From Pseudoalteromonas caenipelagi (GTDB taxonomy: Bacteria; Pseudomonadota; Gammaproteobacteria; Enterobacterales; Alteromonadaceae): 64,000 nt of DNA. The notes under the pieces were generated by a model that had not been told where the DNA came from, did no database searches, and saw only the letters and a program-made list of their open reading frames with translations. Position numbers and translations under genes: made by a program. This document shows, in pieces, positions 46,500 to 56,531 of this stretch (position 1 is the stretch's first letter; each line of letters starts with the position of its first letter). The DNA is taken from assembly GCF_013140855.1 (NCBI RefSeq), contig NZ_JABBPG010000001.1, forward strand, positions 310,001-374,000, in the 5' to 3' direction.

Positions 46500-47204
46500 G
46501 TGCAAAGCTATCAAATTCAACCGATTGGCTTTATCCAATCGCCTTATAAACAAAAGTTTGCTATTCCACGCCAACCTAGGCTTGTACCACAAGCAAAAGC
46601 TAAGCTGGTATTTTGTGAAGACTTTAGTCGAGAGGAATTTGTTCGTGGTATTGAAGAATTTAGTCACCTATGGCTGTTGTTTCGTTTTCACGAAACAGCC
46701 GACAAAGGTTACTCTGCACTGGTTCGCCCTCCTCGCTTAGGCGGTAACGAACGCAAGGGGGTATTTGCTACCCGAGCCACATTTCGCCCAAACGGTATAG
46801 GCATGAGTGCGGTAAAACTTGAAGGGGTAGAATATAAAAATGGTCAGTTGGCCCTATTACTTTCAGGTATAGACTTGCTAGATGGCACGCCAATTGTTGA
46901 TATCAAGCCTTATTTACCCTACTCCGATGCAATGACGGATGCCAGTGCAGGTTTTGCAGATACGCGCCCTGAAACACCAATGACAGTCGAGTTTAGCGAC
47001 CAAGCAAGTGATTTCCTCGTCAAGCAAACGCAATATCCCGACCTGCGAGAATTTATCACCAATGTGTTAAAACAAGACCCACGCCCTGCCTATAAAAAAC
47101 AAAAACAGCAAACCCAGTTTTACGGCATGAGCTTGTACGAATTCAATATTCGTTGGCAAGTTGACGAACAACACAATAAAGTGATTGAGATAACCCACGA
47201 ATAA
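46500..47204 (+). CDS. trmO: tRNA (adenine-N6)-methyltransferase TrmO
   Basis: SAM-dependent enzyme that methylates N6 of the t6A37 nucleoside in tRNA-Thr(GGU) to m6t6A. The 234 residues include the YaeB/TsaA fold: IGFIQSPYKQKFAIPRQPRLV, FSHLWLLFRFH, RPPRLGGNERKGVFATRATFRPNGIGMSAVKLEG (about 79-112) and LLDGTPIVDIKPYLPYSDA. The start is GTG; an in-frame TAA lies seven codons upstream, so no longer form is likely. It lies 80 bases upstream of proS. Confidence 0.93.
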   Translation: MQSYQIQPIGFIQSPYKQKFAIPRQPRLVPQAKAKLVFCEDFSREEFVRGIEEFSHLWLLFRFHETADKGYSALVRPPRLGGNERKGVFATRATFRPNGIGMSAVKLEGVEYKNGQLALLLSGIDLLDGTPIVDIKPYLPYSDAMTDASAGFADTRPETPMTVEFSDQASDFLVKQTQYPDLREFITNVLKQDPRPAYKKQKQQTQFYGMSLYEFNIRWQVDEQHNKVIEITHE

Positions 47205-47283
47205 ACACTTTGTGTAGCGGCCTAGCGCTGATAAACTACGCGCTAGACTTTTGAAAAACAATTACATTACGAACGGAACCATC

Positions 47284-49008
47284 ATGCGTACCAGTCAATA
47301 TATTTTGGCGACATTAAAAGAAACGCCATCAGATGCTGAAATTATCAGCCACCAGTTAATGTTACGTGCGGGAATGATCCGCAAACTGGCTTCAGGTTTA
47401 TACACTTGGCTGCCATCTGGATTAAAAGTGCTACGCAAAGTAGAGCAAGTTGTGCGTGAAGAAATGGACAAAGCAGGTGCAATTGAAATGCTCATGCCTG
47501 TTATTCAACCAGCCGATCTTTGGCAAGAATCTGGCCGTTGGGAACAGTTTGGTCCTGAGCTGCTTCGCATCACCGACAGACACAACAGACCGTTCGCTCT
47601 TGGCCCAACACACGAAGAAGTTATCACCGACTTTGTACGCAAAGAGATCAGCAGCTATAAGCAGTTACCGGTAACCTTATACCAAGTACAAACGAAAGTA
47701 CGTGACGAAGTACGCCCACGTTTTGGTGTCATGCGTGCACGCGAATTCACCATGAAAGATGCTTACTCTTTCCATATGACTGAAGAGTGTTTAGCACAAA
47801 CTTATCAGCGCATGCACAAAGCGTATTGTAATGTGTTTGAGCGTTTGGGGCTTGACTATCGCCCTGTTATCGCTGATACAGGCTCAATTGGTGGTAGCGT
47901 GTCACACGAATTTCACGTATTAGCAGAATCTGGTGAAGACGCCATCGCATTCAGTACAGACAGTGATTACGCGGCAAACATTGAAAAAGCAGAAGCACTC
48001 GCACCTACTGAAGCGCGGCCAGAGCCAAGTAAAGAGTTAAACACCTTTGCAACGCCTGAAGCCAAAACTATTGCCGAGCTAAAAGCCAAGCATGGTGTTA
48101 AGCCACATCGCGGCGTTAAAACATTGATTGTTTACGGTGTCCCTGATGAAAATGAACAACGCGGCTTAGTTGCATTGATCCTACGTGGTGACCATGAACT
48201 TAACGAGTTAAAAGCTGAGAAGCATCCGCTTATTGACTCACCGCTTGAAATGGCGAAAGAAGAAGATATTTTTGCAGCCATTGGTGCCTACCCTGGATCA
48301 CTCGGTCCTGTTGGCCTGACCATACCTGTTATCGTTGATAGAAGCGCAGCAGTGATGGCAGACTTTGTTGCAGGTGCAAACAAAGATGGCGAACACTACA
48401 GCGGCATCAACTGGGACAGAGACGTTACTAACTACGAAGTATTTGACCTGCGCAACGTGGTTGAAGGCGACCCAAGTCCATGTGGTAAGGGTACTTTGCA
48501 AATTAAGCGCGGTATTGAAGTTGGTCACATTTTCCAACTGGGTACAAAGTACTCAGAAGCAATGAATGCAGGTGTACTTGGCGAAAACGGTAAAAACCAA
48601 ATCATGACCATGGGATGTTATGGTATTGGTGTATCACGTATCGTTGCAGCTGCTATTGAGCAAAACAATGATGATTATGGTATTAAGTGGACTACCGCAC
48701 TTGCACCATTTGAACTAGCGATTGTGCCAATGAATATGCATAAGTCTCATCGTATTCCTGAGATTGCAGAGCGCTTATACAGCGAATTTAAGCAAGCCGG
48801 TATTGATGTGTTGTTTGATGACCGTAAAGAGCGTCCAGGTGTAATGTTCAACGATATGGAGCTACTTGGCGTACCATATACACTTGTGATAGGTGAGCGA
48901 AACTTGGATAACAACCAAGTGGAACTTAAAAACCGCCGCACAGGTGAAAAGCTGATGCTTGATATCGAAGAAGCTGTTGCAGCAATTTCAGCGCAGATCC
49001 GAGGCTAA
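47284..49008 (+). CDS. proS: Prolyl-tRNA synthetase
   Basis: Class II aminoacyl-tRNA synthetase, about 574 residues. ATG 47284 is chosen because the protein then begins [15 protein letters not shown] like other bacterial ProS; a TTG 33 bases upstream is ignored. Visible parts are motif 2 ([17 protein letters not shown], here [25 protein letters not shown]), the YbaK-like editing insertion (about 225-400, with [14 protein letters not shown]), motif 3 ([17 protein letters not shown]) and the anticodon-binding domain ([19 protein letters not shown]). It is followed by a hairpin overlapping the stop. Confidence 0.97.
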   Translation: MRTSQYILATLKETPSDAEIISHQLMLRAGMIRKLASGLYTWLPSGLKVLRKVEQVVREEMDKAGAIEMLMPVIQPADLWQESGRWEQFGPELLRITDRHNRPFALGPTHEEVITDFVRKEISSYKQLPVTLYQVQTKVRDEVRPRFGVMRAREFTMKDAYSFHMTEECLAQTYQRMHKAYCNVFERLGLDYRPVIADTGSIGGSVSHEFHVLAESGEDAIAFSTDSDYAANIEKAEALAPTEARPEPSKELNTFATPEAKTIAELKAKHGVKPHRGVKTLIVYGVPDENEQRGLVALILRGDHELNELKAEKHPLIDSPLEMAKEEDIFAAIGAYPGSLGPVGLTIPVIVDRSAAVMADFVAGANKDGEHYSGINWDRDVTNYEVFDLRNVVEGDPSPCGKGTLQIKRGIEVGHIFQLGTKYSEAMNAGVLGENGKNQIMTMGCYGIGVSRIVAAAIEQNNDDYGIKWTTALAPFELAIVPMNMHKSHRIPEIAERLYSEFKQAGIDVLFDDRKERPGVMFNDMELLGVPYTLVIGERNLDNNQVELKNRRTGEKLMLDIEEAVAAISAQIRG

Positions 49009-49025
49009 TTCCTGACGGAATTAGC
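49004..49025 (+). terminator. Hairpin over the proS stop codon
   Basis: Perfect 9-bp stem GCTAATTCC/GGAATTAGC with a TGAC loop. It includes the stop codon and lacks a long T run, so it is a weak terminator at best. The following 330 bases hold no further gene or clear element. Confidence 0.5.
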
Positions 49026-49355
49026 TATTTGGAGTGTTAAGTTAAGTCATGTTGATTGCTTAACCCTCCCTCTACTAAACCCATCATCATATTTCCTTTC
49101 ATTTAAAATACATTTTGTAATTCAAAACACTGATTGCCATAAACAAAGTATTCCCTAAAACAAACTGACATGAGTTCTTCGCATACCTTGTACTGGTTAT
49201 TGCCAATACCATGTATTTGCCTGTAATTGTTTAGGTTTATAAATTGATTCATTCTTCATATGAATAGTTACCCTACAAATCGTCTGTGCGTTTCTCTAAA
49301 AATGCGTTTTTGGAAACGTTCTGATTGACGGTGCTGGTAATTTTGCAAGGAAAAT

Positions 49356-50635
49356 ATGGAGCACACTATGTCTAAAGAAACACAAGAATCATCCGTCAGA
49401 CCTTACCCAGAATGGCACGAGGGTGAACCTAATAAAGCACAATTTGGTATTTTACAAAAACTCCATGGTACATGGGTTAATTGGAAAGGTGGGCCAAAAG
49501 GCTTGCATACAACCTGTATGCCTTCACCGGGGACCTCTGCTGAAACCATCTTTGGCGTTTTTCACTTTAAGTCACAACAATATCGAGAGCAGCTTACGTT
49601 CACGCAAGTGAATGAGCCTGTCCGTAATCGTGCGGGGTCAAACGAGCAATTTAATGGTCCAGTTAAGTATGAAACAGCAATTGTCGATAATGACGAAATA
49701 TTACAGCACTTTGAGAATGGTATGTACCTGTGGCTTGGTGATAACACCATGCCTTGGCAAGATAATGGTCAATATCAAAATCCACATACCCTATTCAAGC
49801 ATCCTTCAAGTGTTGAGTCGGTTGAAGAAGATGGTGGTGCACCAGTAATTGGACCAGGAGAACTAGGTCCTCAGTTTGTACCACCGCATTCGATATCTCG
49901 TTCCGGGGTGATCCCGCATGGCACGACCATTCACCTTACGGGCAATATAACTCAAAGTTGCTCTTCGGACGAAAAACCATATATTGATGCACCACATATT
50001 GCAGACCTTTGGGAGCCACAGTATTTAGCAATATCACCAACAATGGGACTAAACCCAACGAGAGATTTCAAAGGTGCCACTATAGATACTAAACCCAAAT
50101 GGACAGAAAAAAACCGCGAAGAACTCGGTCTTAACAGTGCCCAAGCCTATTTCTTGCGGATTTTCAATTATGATAAATTTGGTGCTAGGTACCCCTATAC
50201 AGTACAACCAAACTTAACGCTCAAAGAATTTAACGACACCGTGAATTTTAAATCGTACGATTTAATCGAGTTGGACTCTCGGCACGATACGGGGGTTCAG
50301 GGGGCAACCGTCAACAATGTGATGATTGAGCGCTATTGTCGAGTAGTAAGAATGCGTTATCGCATGTGGATTGAAGAAGTTGAAATAGATGATTGGGAAA
50401 ACGAAGGAAAGACCAAAAAACCATTCAACAGCTGCAATATGAACAAATTGTCGACTTTGAATTTATGTTCGGTTCAAGCGGTGAAACAACGCTGTGGCCT
50501 CATATTCAAGTGAATACACTGCGCCGTATCGAGGATATTCCCCCCAACGAGCGATTCGACCCGATTATTCTCGACGAAGGAACAAATAAAAACGCCGTTA
50601 AAACGGCTAATAAAATGACCCACAAGCGAGATTAA
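49356..50635 (+). pseudogene. Frameshifted gene of unknown function, possibly haem-binding beta-barrel-like
   Basis: A 385-residue frame (49356-50513) loses its natural end at an A6 run (50415-50420): the following coding sequence continues in the -1 frame (TIQQLQYEQIVDFEFMFGSSG...) to a stop at 50635. The repaired protein would be about 426 residues. Features include FGILQKLHGTWVNWKGGPKGLH, PVRNRAGSNEQFNGPVKYET, HFENGMYLWLG and SRSGVIPHGTTIHLTG. This order weakly recalls haem-binding beta-barrel proteins of the nitrobindin/FABP type, at low confidence. Two starts are possible (49356 or 49368). It could be a pseudogene, use slippage, or reflect a sequencing error. Confidence 0.6.
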
Positions 50636-50651
50636 CCACGCTTTAAAACAG

Positions 50652-50687
50652 ATTATGCCAGTTGTATAGAGTCCTCACTGGCATAAT
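50652..50687 (+). terminator. Terminator after the frameshifted gene
   Basis: Perfect 11-bp stem ATTATGCCAGT/ACTGGCATAAT with a 14-base loop followed by ATTTTC. Being placed just after the -1 frame stop, it suggests that 50635 is the original gene end. Confidence 0.7.
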
Positions 50688-50897
50688 ATTTTCCCCAAAT
50701 CAGTAAAATAGGCATTTATTCCTGTGTGGGAGCGTTACATGAGTACCGATACTCACACAACTAGCCTAAAACACTAAATTATGCGGTTAGCACTTTGTCA
50801 GGGTTTGTCGGTTTCGCTTACTTTGATCGGGAACAAAACAATCACAGCGAGCGTGCATTTCCATATTTTAGGGACATGGTAATTAAGACATGCAATG

Positions 50898-51731
50898 CTA
50901 CTCATCAATAGACAAAATCAAGTCAGACAATTCACTTTCATCAATCTTAAGAAAGTCGAGAATATCCTCTTGTACCGCTTGCCACTCTGGGTCCTCTTTA
51001 TCTGGATTAGCTTTTAAAAAAGCACTATGCCTTGCAACTTTTAAGATACTCAATAATCCAAGACCTGTGCTATCAAGTTCACCTGAACTAAAAATACCCT
51101 CTACATCGTGCATATAATAGATCACATAGACCATGATTTTGGGTAATCCCCACTGGGCAGCCAGTAATGAGCCAATGGTTGCATGGTTGGTTTTGTACTG
51201 AGCCATTTCTTGCACAGCGGCAAGATCCCAACCGCTTTCATCAGCTAATGAAATTATTTTTTCATAATCATCAAAATGCTGATTAAGAATTGGTACGCCG
51301 ACAAAATGAAATAGACCGAGCATATAAGCATGGTTAGCCAACGATGGTTTCTGCAGCGCATTGGCGAGCACTGAGGCATATTGGGCAATTTCTGTTTGCG
51401 CTTCCCAAAAGTCGGCCATCGCTGAGTTATGTCCAACAGTTGACTTCAATGCCACCGCTTTTACCAGAGGCACTAAGCGTTTCAGGCCAAGCGTCATTAT
51501 CGCTTGATCAATAGACTCTATTTCTCTACTACGACGAAATGCTGCAGAGTTTACAACCTGAAGTACAGCCGCTGAGATGCCAATATCCGCGTGCAAGATA
51601 TTGGCAATTGCACTGATGTTAGGCTCTGGTTTTTTGGTCTCTTGAGAGAATTGGATTAACACTTCAGGGCGTGGCGGAATCGACACATTCTTTAAAATGC
51701 GCTTTTCTTCGTTTGTTAAAGTGATCGCCAT
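50898..51731 (-). CDS. HDOD-domain signalling protein
   Basis: A 277-residue protein made almost entirely of one HDOD domain, a non-catalytic relative of HD phosphohydrolases used in signalling. Typical features are IANILHADIGISAAVLQVVNSAAFRRSREIESIDQAIMTLGLKRL (about 41-85) and YMLGLFHFVGVPILNQHF (about 136-153), followed by HATIGSLLAAQWGLP. There is no attached receiver, GGDEF or EAL domain. The partner is unknown. Confidence 0.87.
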   Translation of the reverse strand: MAITLTNEEKRILKNVSIPPRPEVLIQFSQETKKPEPNISAIANILHADIGISAAVLQVVNSAAFRRSREIESIDQAIMTLGLKRLVPLVKAVALKSTVGHNSAMADFWEAQTEIAQYASVLANALQKPSLANHAYMLGLFHFVGVPILNQHFDDYEKIISLADESGWDLAAVQEMAQYKTNHATIGSLLAAQWGLPKIMVYVIYYMHDVEGIFSSGELDSTGLGLLSILKVARHSAFLKANPDKEDPEWQAVQEDILDFLKIDESELSDLILSIDE

Positions 51732-51897
51732 TGACTCATACCGTCACAACAAAAAACATCATGATTAATGTATAGCCAACGGTGACTAAACCGTCACTTT
51801 TTTTCACTTTTGCCTGTACTCAATAGCCAAACTTTTAATTACTTGTCATTGAATAAGTCTCTATAATAGACGTTAATCCTTGCCCTTCTCCATGCAA

Positions 51898-52356
51898 CTA
51901 AACGTGAAATTTGCCACACTCTTCTTGCGCTTGCTGTTTGTTTTTCGAACCGATCACTTTAAAACCCATATGCATCAAAGTAAGCACAGGTAACTTATCA
52001 ACATTTGCATCTGCGGCTTTCCAACGCCACTTCAACAATGCAGCCGCAGCATAGTCATCAAATATCCCTTGTGGATATGATTTTTTCACTTTGTACACGA
52101 TCATCTTGCCTTCATTGCTTATGCCAACTTCTAAGTCAACACAGCCTGATACACCGCGTTTAGCCGCGTCAACTGGGTATAAAGGCTCTTGTTTTTTTGT
52201 AACAACCCAATAGTCATCGATTAACGTCTGACTTGTATCGGAAGTTAAATCGATAAACTTTACCGGCCCTTTGCTTGGTGTGTTTTTTGTATGGTTTGTT
52301 GTACAGGCTACTAAGGAGAGGCTTAATAATATTGATATAGTTATTGTTTTACGCAT
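51898..52356 (-). CDS. TonB C-terminal-domain lipoprotein
   Basis: About 152 residues from ATG 52356, chosen because AGGA lies seven bases upstream and the signal peptide MRKTITISILLSLSLVAC begins there; the frame extends to 52455 without support. The lipobox is LVAC (Cys18). The rest is a TonB C-terminal-type domain: EPLYPVDAAKRGVSGCVDLEVGISNEGKMI and YAAAALLKWRWK. It has no proline-rich spanning region or membrane anchor, so it is not a classical energy transducer. Its role is unknown. Confidence 0.78.
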   Translation of the reverse strand: MRKTITISILLSLSLVACTTNHTKNTPSKGPVKFIDLTSDTSQTLIDDYWVVTKKQEPLYPVDAAKRGVSGCVDLEVGISNEGKMIVYKVKKSYPQGIFDDYAAAALLKWRWKAADANVDKLPVLTLMHMGFKVIGSKNKQQAQEECGKFHV

Positions 52357-52710
52357 GCTAAATCCTTGCTGCTTTTTTGCCCCTGTAAATAGGGCTAAAA
52401 TTGATATCTTTACTAAATGATAAACACGACATGACCAAAACCAAGCTTTGAACACGGCTCAATCCAAGTCGTTAAAGTATTCTAAATCTTAGTGCAGAAA
52501 TACGATATCACAAATTGTTATTTTTCTAACTCTAAAACAAAGCAGTAATCATACAGCCCTCGCCTTTTTAAGTTTAAAAGTATGCTATCCATTGTCTATT
52601 CACGCTTTTGTTTGTTTTATTTTTAATATCTCCAATATGTCGTAATTATGTAATGCTTTGTTCATCTAAGCGCATTAGTTTAGTTTTTATTACGCTTGAG
52701 GCCACTGACT

Positions 52711-53514
52711 ATGACTACAACGTACTACCCGAGCATTTGGATCTCGGATGTTCACCTAGGCTACAAGGATTGCAAAGCCGACTACTTGCTAGACTTTTTA
52801 AACAGCACGCGCTGTGACGTGCTCTATCTGGTGGGCGACATTGTTGATTTGTGGTCAATGAAGCGCCAATTTTATTGGCAACCTTCACATTATAAAGTGC
52901 TTGAGTGCATTCAAGCTAAAGCAGAATCAGGTACTCGGGTGGTGTATATTCCTGGTAACCACGATGAAACGTTTAGAAGCTATGTGGGCAAGAGTCTGTT
53001 TAACGTAGAAGTGCACAAAACATTTATTCATACCACTTCACTAGGTAAAAAGTTTTTGCTATTACATGGCGATGACTTTGATTCAGCAACACGCTACAGC
53101 AAGCTGATCAGTATTGCAGGCGATGCTGCTTATGACTTTTTGCTATTTTTAAATCGCTGGACGAACCGAGTACGCCGCCTGTATGGTGGCCACTACTGGT
53201 CGTTGGCATCTTGGCTTAAAAACCGTGTTCATAAAGCCCGCGAAGCCATTAGCGCGTTTGAGTCTGCGGCAATTCATGAAGCTAAAAAACAGGGCGTGGA
53301 TGGCATCATTTGTGGTCATATTCACCAACCTGCCATAAAAGTACAAGATGGCATTGTATATTGCAATGATGGCGATTGGATTGAGAATTGTACCGCGCTG
53401 GTCGAGGGTGAAAGCGGCCGTATTGAGTTATTGCATTGGTCTGATATTCAGCACGTTATTAATGTAGTTGAACTTGATAAAATAAAAGCATCAGGTGATG
53501 CCAAAGCAGCATAA
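52711..53514 (+). CDS. LpxH-like calcineurin-type phosphoesterase
   Basis: About 267 residues from ATG 52711 (GAGG upstream); the TTG at 52696 is less likely. It shows the metallophosphoesterase metal sites: WISDVHLGYKD, LVGDIVDLWS, PGNHDE, LLHGDDFD and CGHIHQPA. The family is UDP-2,3-diacylglucosamine diphosphatase-like (LpxH/LpxH2 group), acting in lipid A synthesis. It differs from E. coli LpxH in length, so the exact substrate is uncertain. It stands alone before a bidirectional terminator. Confidence 0.85.
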   Translation: MTTTYYPSIWISDVHLGYKDCKADYLLDFLNSTRCDVLYLVGDIVDLWSMKRQFYWQPSHYKVLECIQAKAESGTRVVYIPGNHDETFRSYVGKSLFNVEVHKTFIHTTSLGKKFLLLHGDDFDSATRYSKLISIAGDAAYDFLLFLNRWTNRVRRLYGGHYWSLASWLKNRVHKAREAISAFESAAIHEAKKQGVDGIICGHIHQPAIKVQDGIVYCNDGDWIENCTALVEGESGRIELLHWSDIQHVINVVELDKIKASGDAKAA

Positions 53515-53541
53515 AAGTGTGTTCTTACTTGCTGAAAATAT

Positions 53542-53567
53542 AAAAAGCGCGATTAGTCGCGCTTTTT
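53542..53567. terminator. Bidirectional terminator
   Basis: Perfect 11-bp stem AAAAAGCGCGA/TCGCGCTTTTT with a TTAG loop between convergent genes. Both ends are flanked by A/T runs. Confidence 0.93.
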
Positions 53568-53577
53568 AATTAACCCG

Positions 53578-54786
53578 CTATCTAAATAACACGGTTTCTT
53601 TTGAGAACCACCTAACGCAAAAGGCCAGTAATAGAGCAGCAAGTCCTATCGACGTTAACACAATCATACTTAGCAATCCGTAATCCACCGTACCTTTAAC
53701 AATTTCTTTAATTGCCAGTGCCACATTCGTGACAGGAATGAGCGCTGTTTTTGCATTGAGTACCATATTTGGCATCAACGAAATAACGATTGGCAAAAAC
53801 ACCCCCATACTTAAAGGGGCCATATAATTTTGTGCTTCTTTAAAAGTACGAGCATAAATAGAAATCGCTAATACTAAAGATGAAAAAATAGCCGCTATTG
53901 GCACCAACAGTGCAAATATCAGCATAAAATCAACGCCTGTAACACTTGAGAATGCTGACTTTATGGTATCAAGCTCGACAAAACTAATTGCAACCGAAAC
54001 CCAAATAGCCATACTCAACACGGTGACAGTGGCGCAAGCTAAAGAGCTCAGTAAAACCGTTAAAAACTTACCAAGCACCAGTTGCGTGCGCGTGACGGGC
54101 GTTAATAACAAGGTCTCTAAGGTGCCTCGCTCTTTCTCTCCCGCGCCAAGGTCGATAGCCGGATAACTCGCCCCCATAAGAACTAAGGGGATCAACAGAT
54201 ATGGGATAAAGGCCCCGAGTTTTTCGCCAATGTTTTCACGTTTATCAGCAGTGTCAACTTTGCTAACTAAGATAGGCTGCAACATTGCTGCTTGCTTACT
54301 TTTATCGACTCCTAATGCAACTAATGCTTGTTCGCGCAAAGAATCAGAGAGTTCATTAGCAATTGATTTTAGTCTATCGTAGATAAAGTTAATGCTCTGT
54401 GCATCATTAAAAACCACTTGCCAACTTGCTTGCTCACCCTGTTCAATAGTTTGCGTTGGGTCGGCCTCTAAATATATACCGACATCAATCGCGCCACTTT
54501 GCACTGCTTGCTTTAAGTCCTCAATAGACAAAAACTGGTGTTTTCCATCATATTTCTTAAAGCTTTTATGGTAAAAGACCCGCTCAGCAAATTGCTCACT
54601 GTTTTGTTCATTAACGATGTAATAAGTATGCACTTTTTGCTCTGCTTTGAGTGCTGCCTGCGAGCCTAAAAACGCCACTAGCCCCATAATTACAGGAAAT
54701 ATAAGCATCGGTAGAGCTAACACAAAAAATAACGTTTTACGGTCTCTAACAAGCTCTAACAACTCCTTTTTGAATACTTCAAACAT
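53578..54786 (-). CDS. ABC-2 type permease, NatB-like
   Basis: A 402-residue inner-membrane permease. One helix near the N-terminus (LFFVLALPMLIFPVIMGLVAFLG) is followed by a large extracytoplasmic domain (about 40-180) and five or six C-terminal helices. The layout is that of ABC-2 exporters such as NatB; GAGEKERGTLETLLLTPVTRTQLVLGKF is the usual coupling segment. It overlaps the ATPase gene by eight bases. Sodium export is known for Bacillus NatAB; the substrate here is unproven. Confidence 0.85.
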   Translation of the reverse strand: MFEVFKKELLELVRDRKTLFFVLALPMLIFPVIMGLVAFLGSQAALKAEQKVHTYYIVNEQNSEQFAERVFYHKSFKKYDGKHQFLSIEDLKQAVQSGAIDVGIYLEADPTQTIEQGEQASWQVVFNDAQSINFIYDRLKSIANELSDSLREQALVALGVDKSKQAAMLQPILVSKVDTADKRENIGEKLGAFIPYLLIPLVLMGASYPAIDLGAGEKERGTLETLLLTPVTRTQLVLGKFLTVLLSSLACATVTVLSMAIWVSVAISFVELDTIKSAFSSVTGVDFMLIFALLVPIAAIFSSLVLAISIYARTFKEAQNYMAPLSMGVFLPIVISLMPNMVLNAKTALIPVTNVALAIKEIVKGTVDYGLLSMIVLTSIGLAALLLAFCVRWFSKETVLFR

Positions 54787-55564
54787 GTGCAGCTCCTTGT
54801 AACAGATTCATAAAGGCTTGGTTTAGCTCATCGCTCTTCCCTTGCGCCTTAAACTGCGCCACACTGTCGTCAAAACAGCTTACCCCTTTATCAATCACGC
54901 AAATTCTATCGCACAGCAGCGCAACTTCATCCAAGTGGTGTGTTGAAAAAATCACAGGTGTACCATTACTCTTAAGTTCTCGAATAAAGTTAATCACCGT
55001 TTGTGTGGTCATAATATCCAAACCAGTTGTTGGCTCATCTAGCACCACAACATCCGGCTGATGAACAACGGCACGTGCGATATTGGTTTTTTGTTTCATA
55101 CCTGTTGAAAGGTGCTCTGCTCGTTTGTCTAAAAACTCAGTCATATCGAGCTTCTCAAACAGAGCATCGCATCGAGACTTAAGCTCCCGCCCTTTTAAGC
55201 CATGCAATTTGGCAAAATACTCTACGTTTTCTCGCGCACTTAAGCGCCCATATAAGCCAGTAGAACCCGACAAAAAGCCAATAGAGCGTCGCCCAATTAA
55301 TGGCTTTTTAATAATATCTTGACCATTGATGGTTATTTGTCCGCTATCAGGTTTCAATGCGGTAGAGAGCATACGTAGCGTTGTGGTTTTACCTGCACCA
55401 CTTGGGCCTAGTAACCCTAACACTTCACCTTGAGCACACGAAAAGCTGACGTTTTTTACCGAATGAAAATAGCCATCGTGCTCTCTTACGTCTTTAGACT
55501 TACCCTTTTGCTGATGTTCTTTGGTCAATTTAAAGCGCTTTTGTAGCGCCTTGACTTCTATCAT
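54779..55564 (-). CDS. ABC transporter ATP-binding protein, NatA-like
   Basis: A 261-residue ATPase partner of the following permease. Walker A is GPSGAGKTTTLRML, the signature LSTGMKQKTNIARAV, Walker B VVVLDEPTTGLD, and the switch His is in FSTHHLDEVALLCDRICV. The N-terminal stretch of about 30 residues is unusually charged. It begins within the 3' end of the DUF3025 gene (35-base overlap), so the three genes are probably one transcript. Confidence 0.9.
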   Translation of the reverse strand: MIEVKALQKRFKLTKEHQQKGKSKDVREHDGYFHSVKNVSFSCAQGEVLGLLGPSGAGKTTTLRMLSTALKPDSGQITINGQDIIKKPLIGRRSIGFLSGSTGLYGRLSARENVEYFAKLHGLKGRELKSRCDALFEKLDMTEFLDKRAEHLSTGMKQKTNIARAVVHQPDVVVLDEPTTGLDIMTTQTVINFIRELKSNGTPVIFSTHHLDEVALLCDRICVIDKGVSCFDDSVAQFKAQGKSDELNQAFMNLLQGAAHV

Positions 55565-56372
55565 GCGTATTCCTTCGTTTTGGTCTGAAATAGTCGGTAT
55601 TGTTATAATATTCAGGGTCTTGGTTGTCGTCGCACCAAGTGGGTACGCCTAACAACGGTAACGGAGACAATGCTGAATTATCATCAAGCACGCCCTCGTT
55701 TTGTATCATATCAACCAAGCAAGCATCTAACGCGTCATACTGGTTTGTCAGATCCAAGCTAAAAAAGCACTCATCTACCACCACACACAACACTTTTCCA
55801 GTTAGGCCAATAAAGGGCTTCGTAAGCATTTCATAATTAGCATGACCGAATATAAATGGCTTAATATCATGTCCCCAACGCGTACGACTATCCACAAAAA
55901 CGTCCTGCCACTGATGCGCCTTAAGTTTTAACGAAAATGCTTCATCGGTCATCGCAATAATAACGCCGCACTCATCAAAAAGAGTCAACGCATTGCGGTG
56001 TTTGCTGCGACGCTTTAAACCGTGCTCATTTATTTCATCGATATGACGTTTATTGAGTAATGATTTGCTTTTAGGAAACAAACTCCAGATCATGGCTCCA
56101 AATAAATCATGCCAATTTTGTTCTCTGGTTGGTACCTGCCCTGTTTCATAAATGATCTGCTCATAATAACGCGTCTCATCTTGAAGTTCGGCATCACTAA
56201 CAAACTCAATAGGCTTAGCTTGATGGTTTTGTGTATCAACTAGACTGTTGAGCCAATTGAAGCTAGGCCAATCAGTTTGCTCGTTAAGCTTAAAAATTTG
56301 GTTCAAATGTGCAAATGCTCCGCCAGCTAATCTGTGCGGCTCAAATTTTTCAGGTGGCGTGAATTTTTTCAT
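55530..56372 (-). CDS. DUF3025 family protein
   Basis: A 280-residue cytoplasmic protein of the DUF3025 family, recognised by EQNWHDLFGAMIWSLFPKSKSLLNKRHIDEI (about 84-114), RNALTLFDECGVIIAMTDEAFS (about 126-147) and FIFGHANYEMLTKPFIGLTGKV. Function is unknown. Its 3' end overlaps the ABC ATPase gene by 35 bases. It starts the three-gene minus-strand unit and is divergent from the M28 peptidase gene. Confidence 0.85.
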   Translation of the reverse strand: MKKFTPPEKFEPHRLAGGAFAHLNQIFKLNEQTDWPSFNWLNSLVDTQNHQAKPIEFVSDAELQDETRYYEQIIYETGQVPTREQNWHDLFGAMIWSLFPKSKSLLNKRHIDEINEHGLKRRSKHRNALTLFDECGVIIAMTDEAFSLKLKAHQWQDVFVDSRTRWGHDIKPFIFGHANYEMLTKPFIGLTGKVLCVVVDECFFSLDLTNQYDALDACLVDMIQNEGVLDDNSALSPLPLLGVPTWCDDNQDPEYYNNTDYFRPKRRNTHDRSQGATKAL

Positions 56373-56531
56373 TACTAACTACATAAAATTCTTTGCGACA
56401 TTTTACCCCAAGTTACTCCAAGCGCCAATGACAACTGAGCGCACCGGTCCGCTACCTGCCGCAGTTGCTCGAATATTTTTAATTTTTGTGTTTATACTTA
56501 GCCGTCTTTAATAAAAAACATAAGAACTGCT

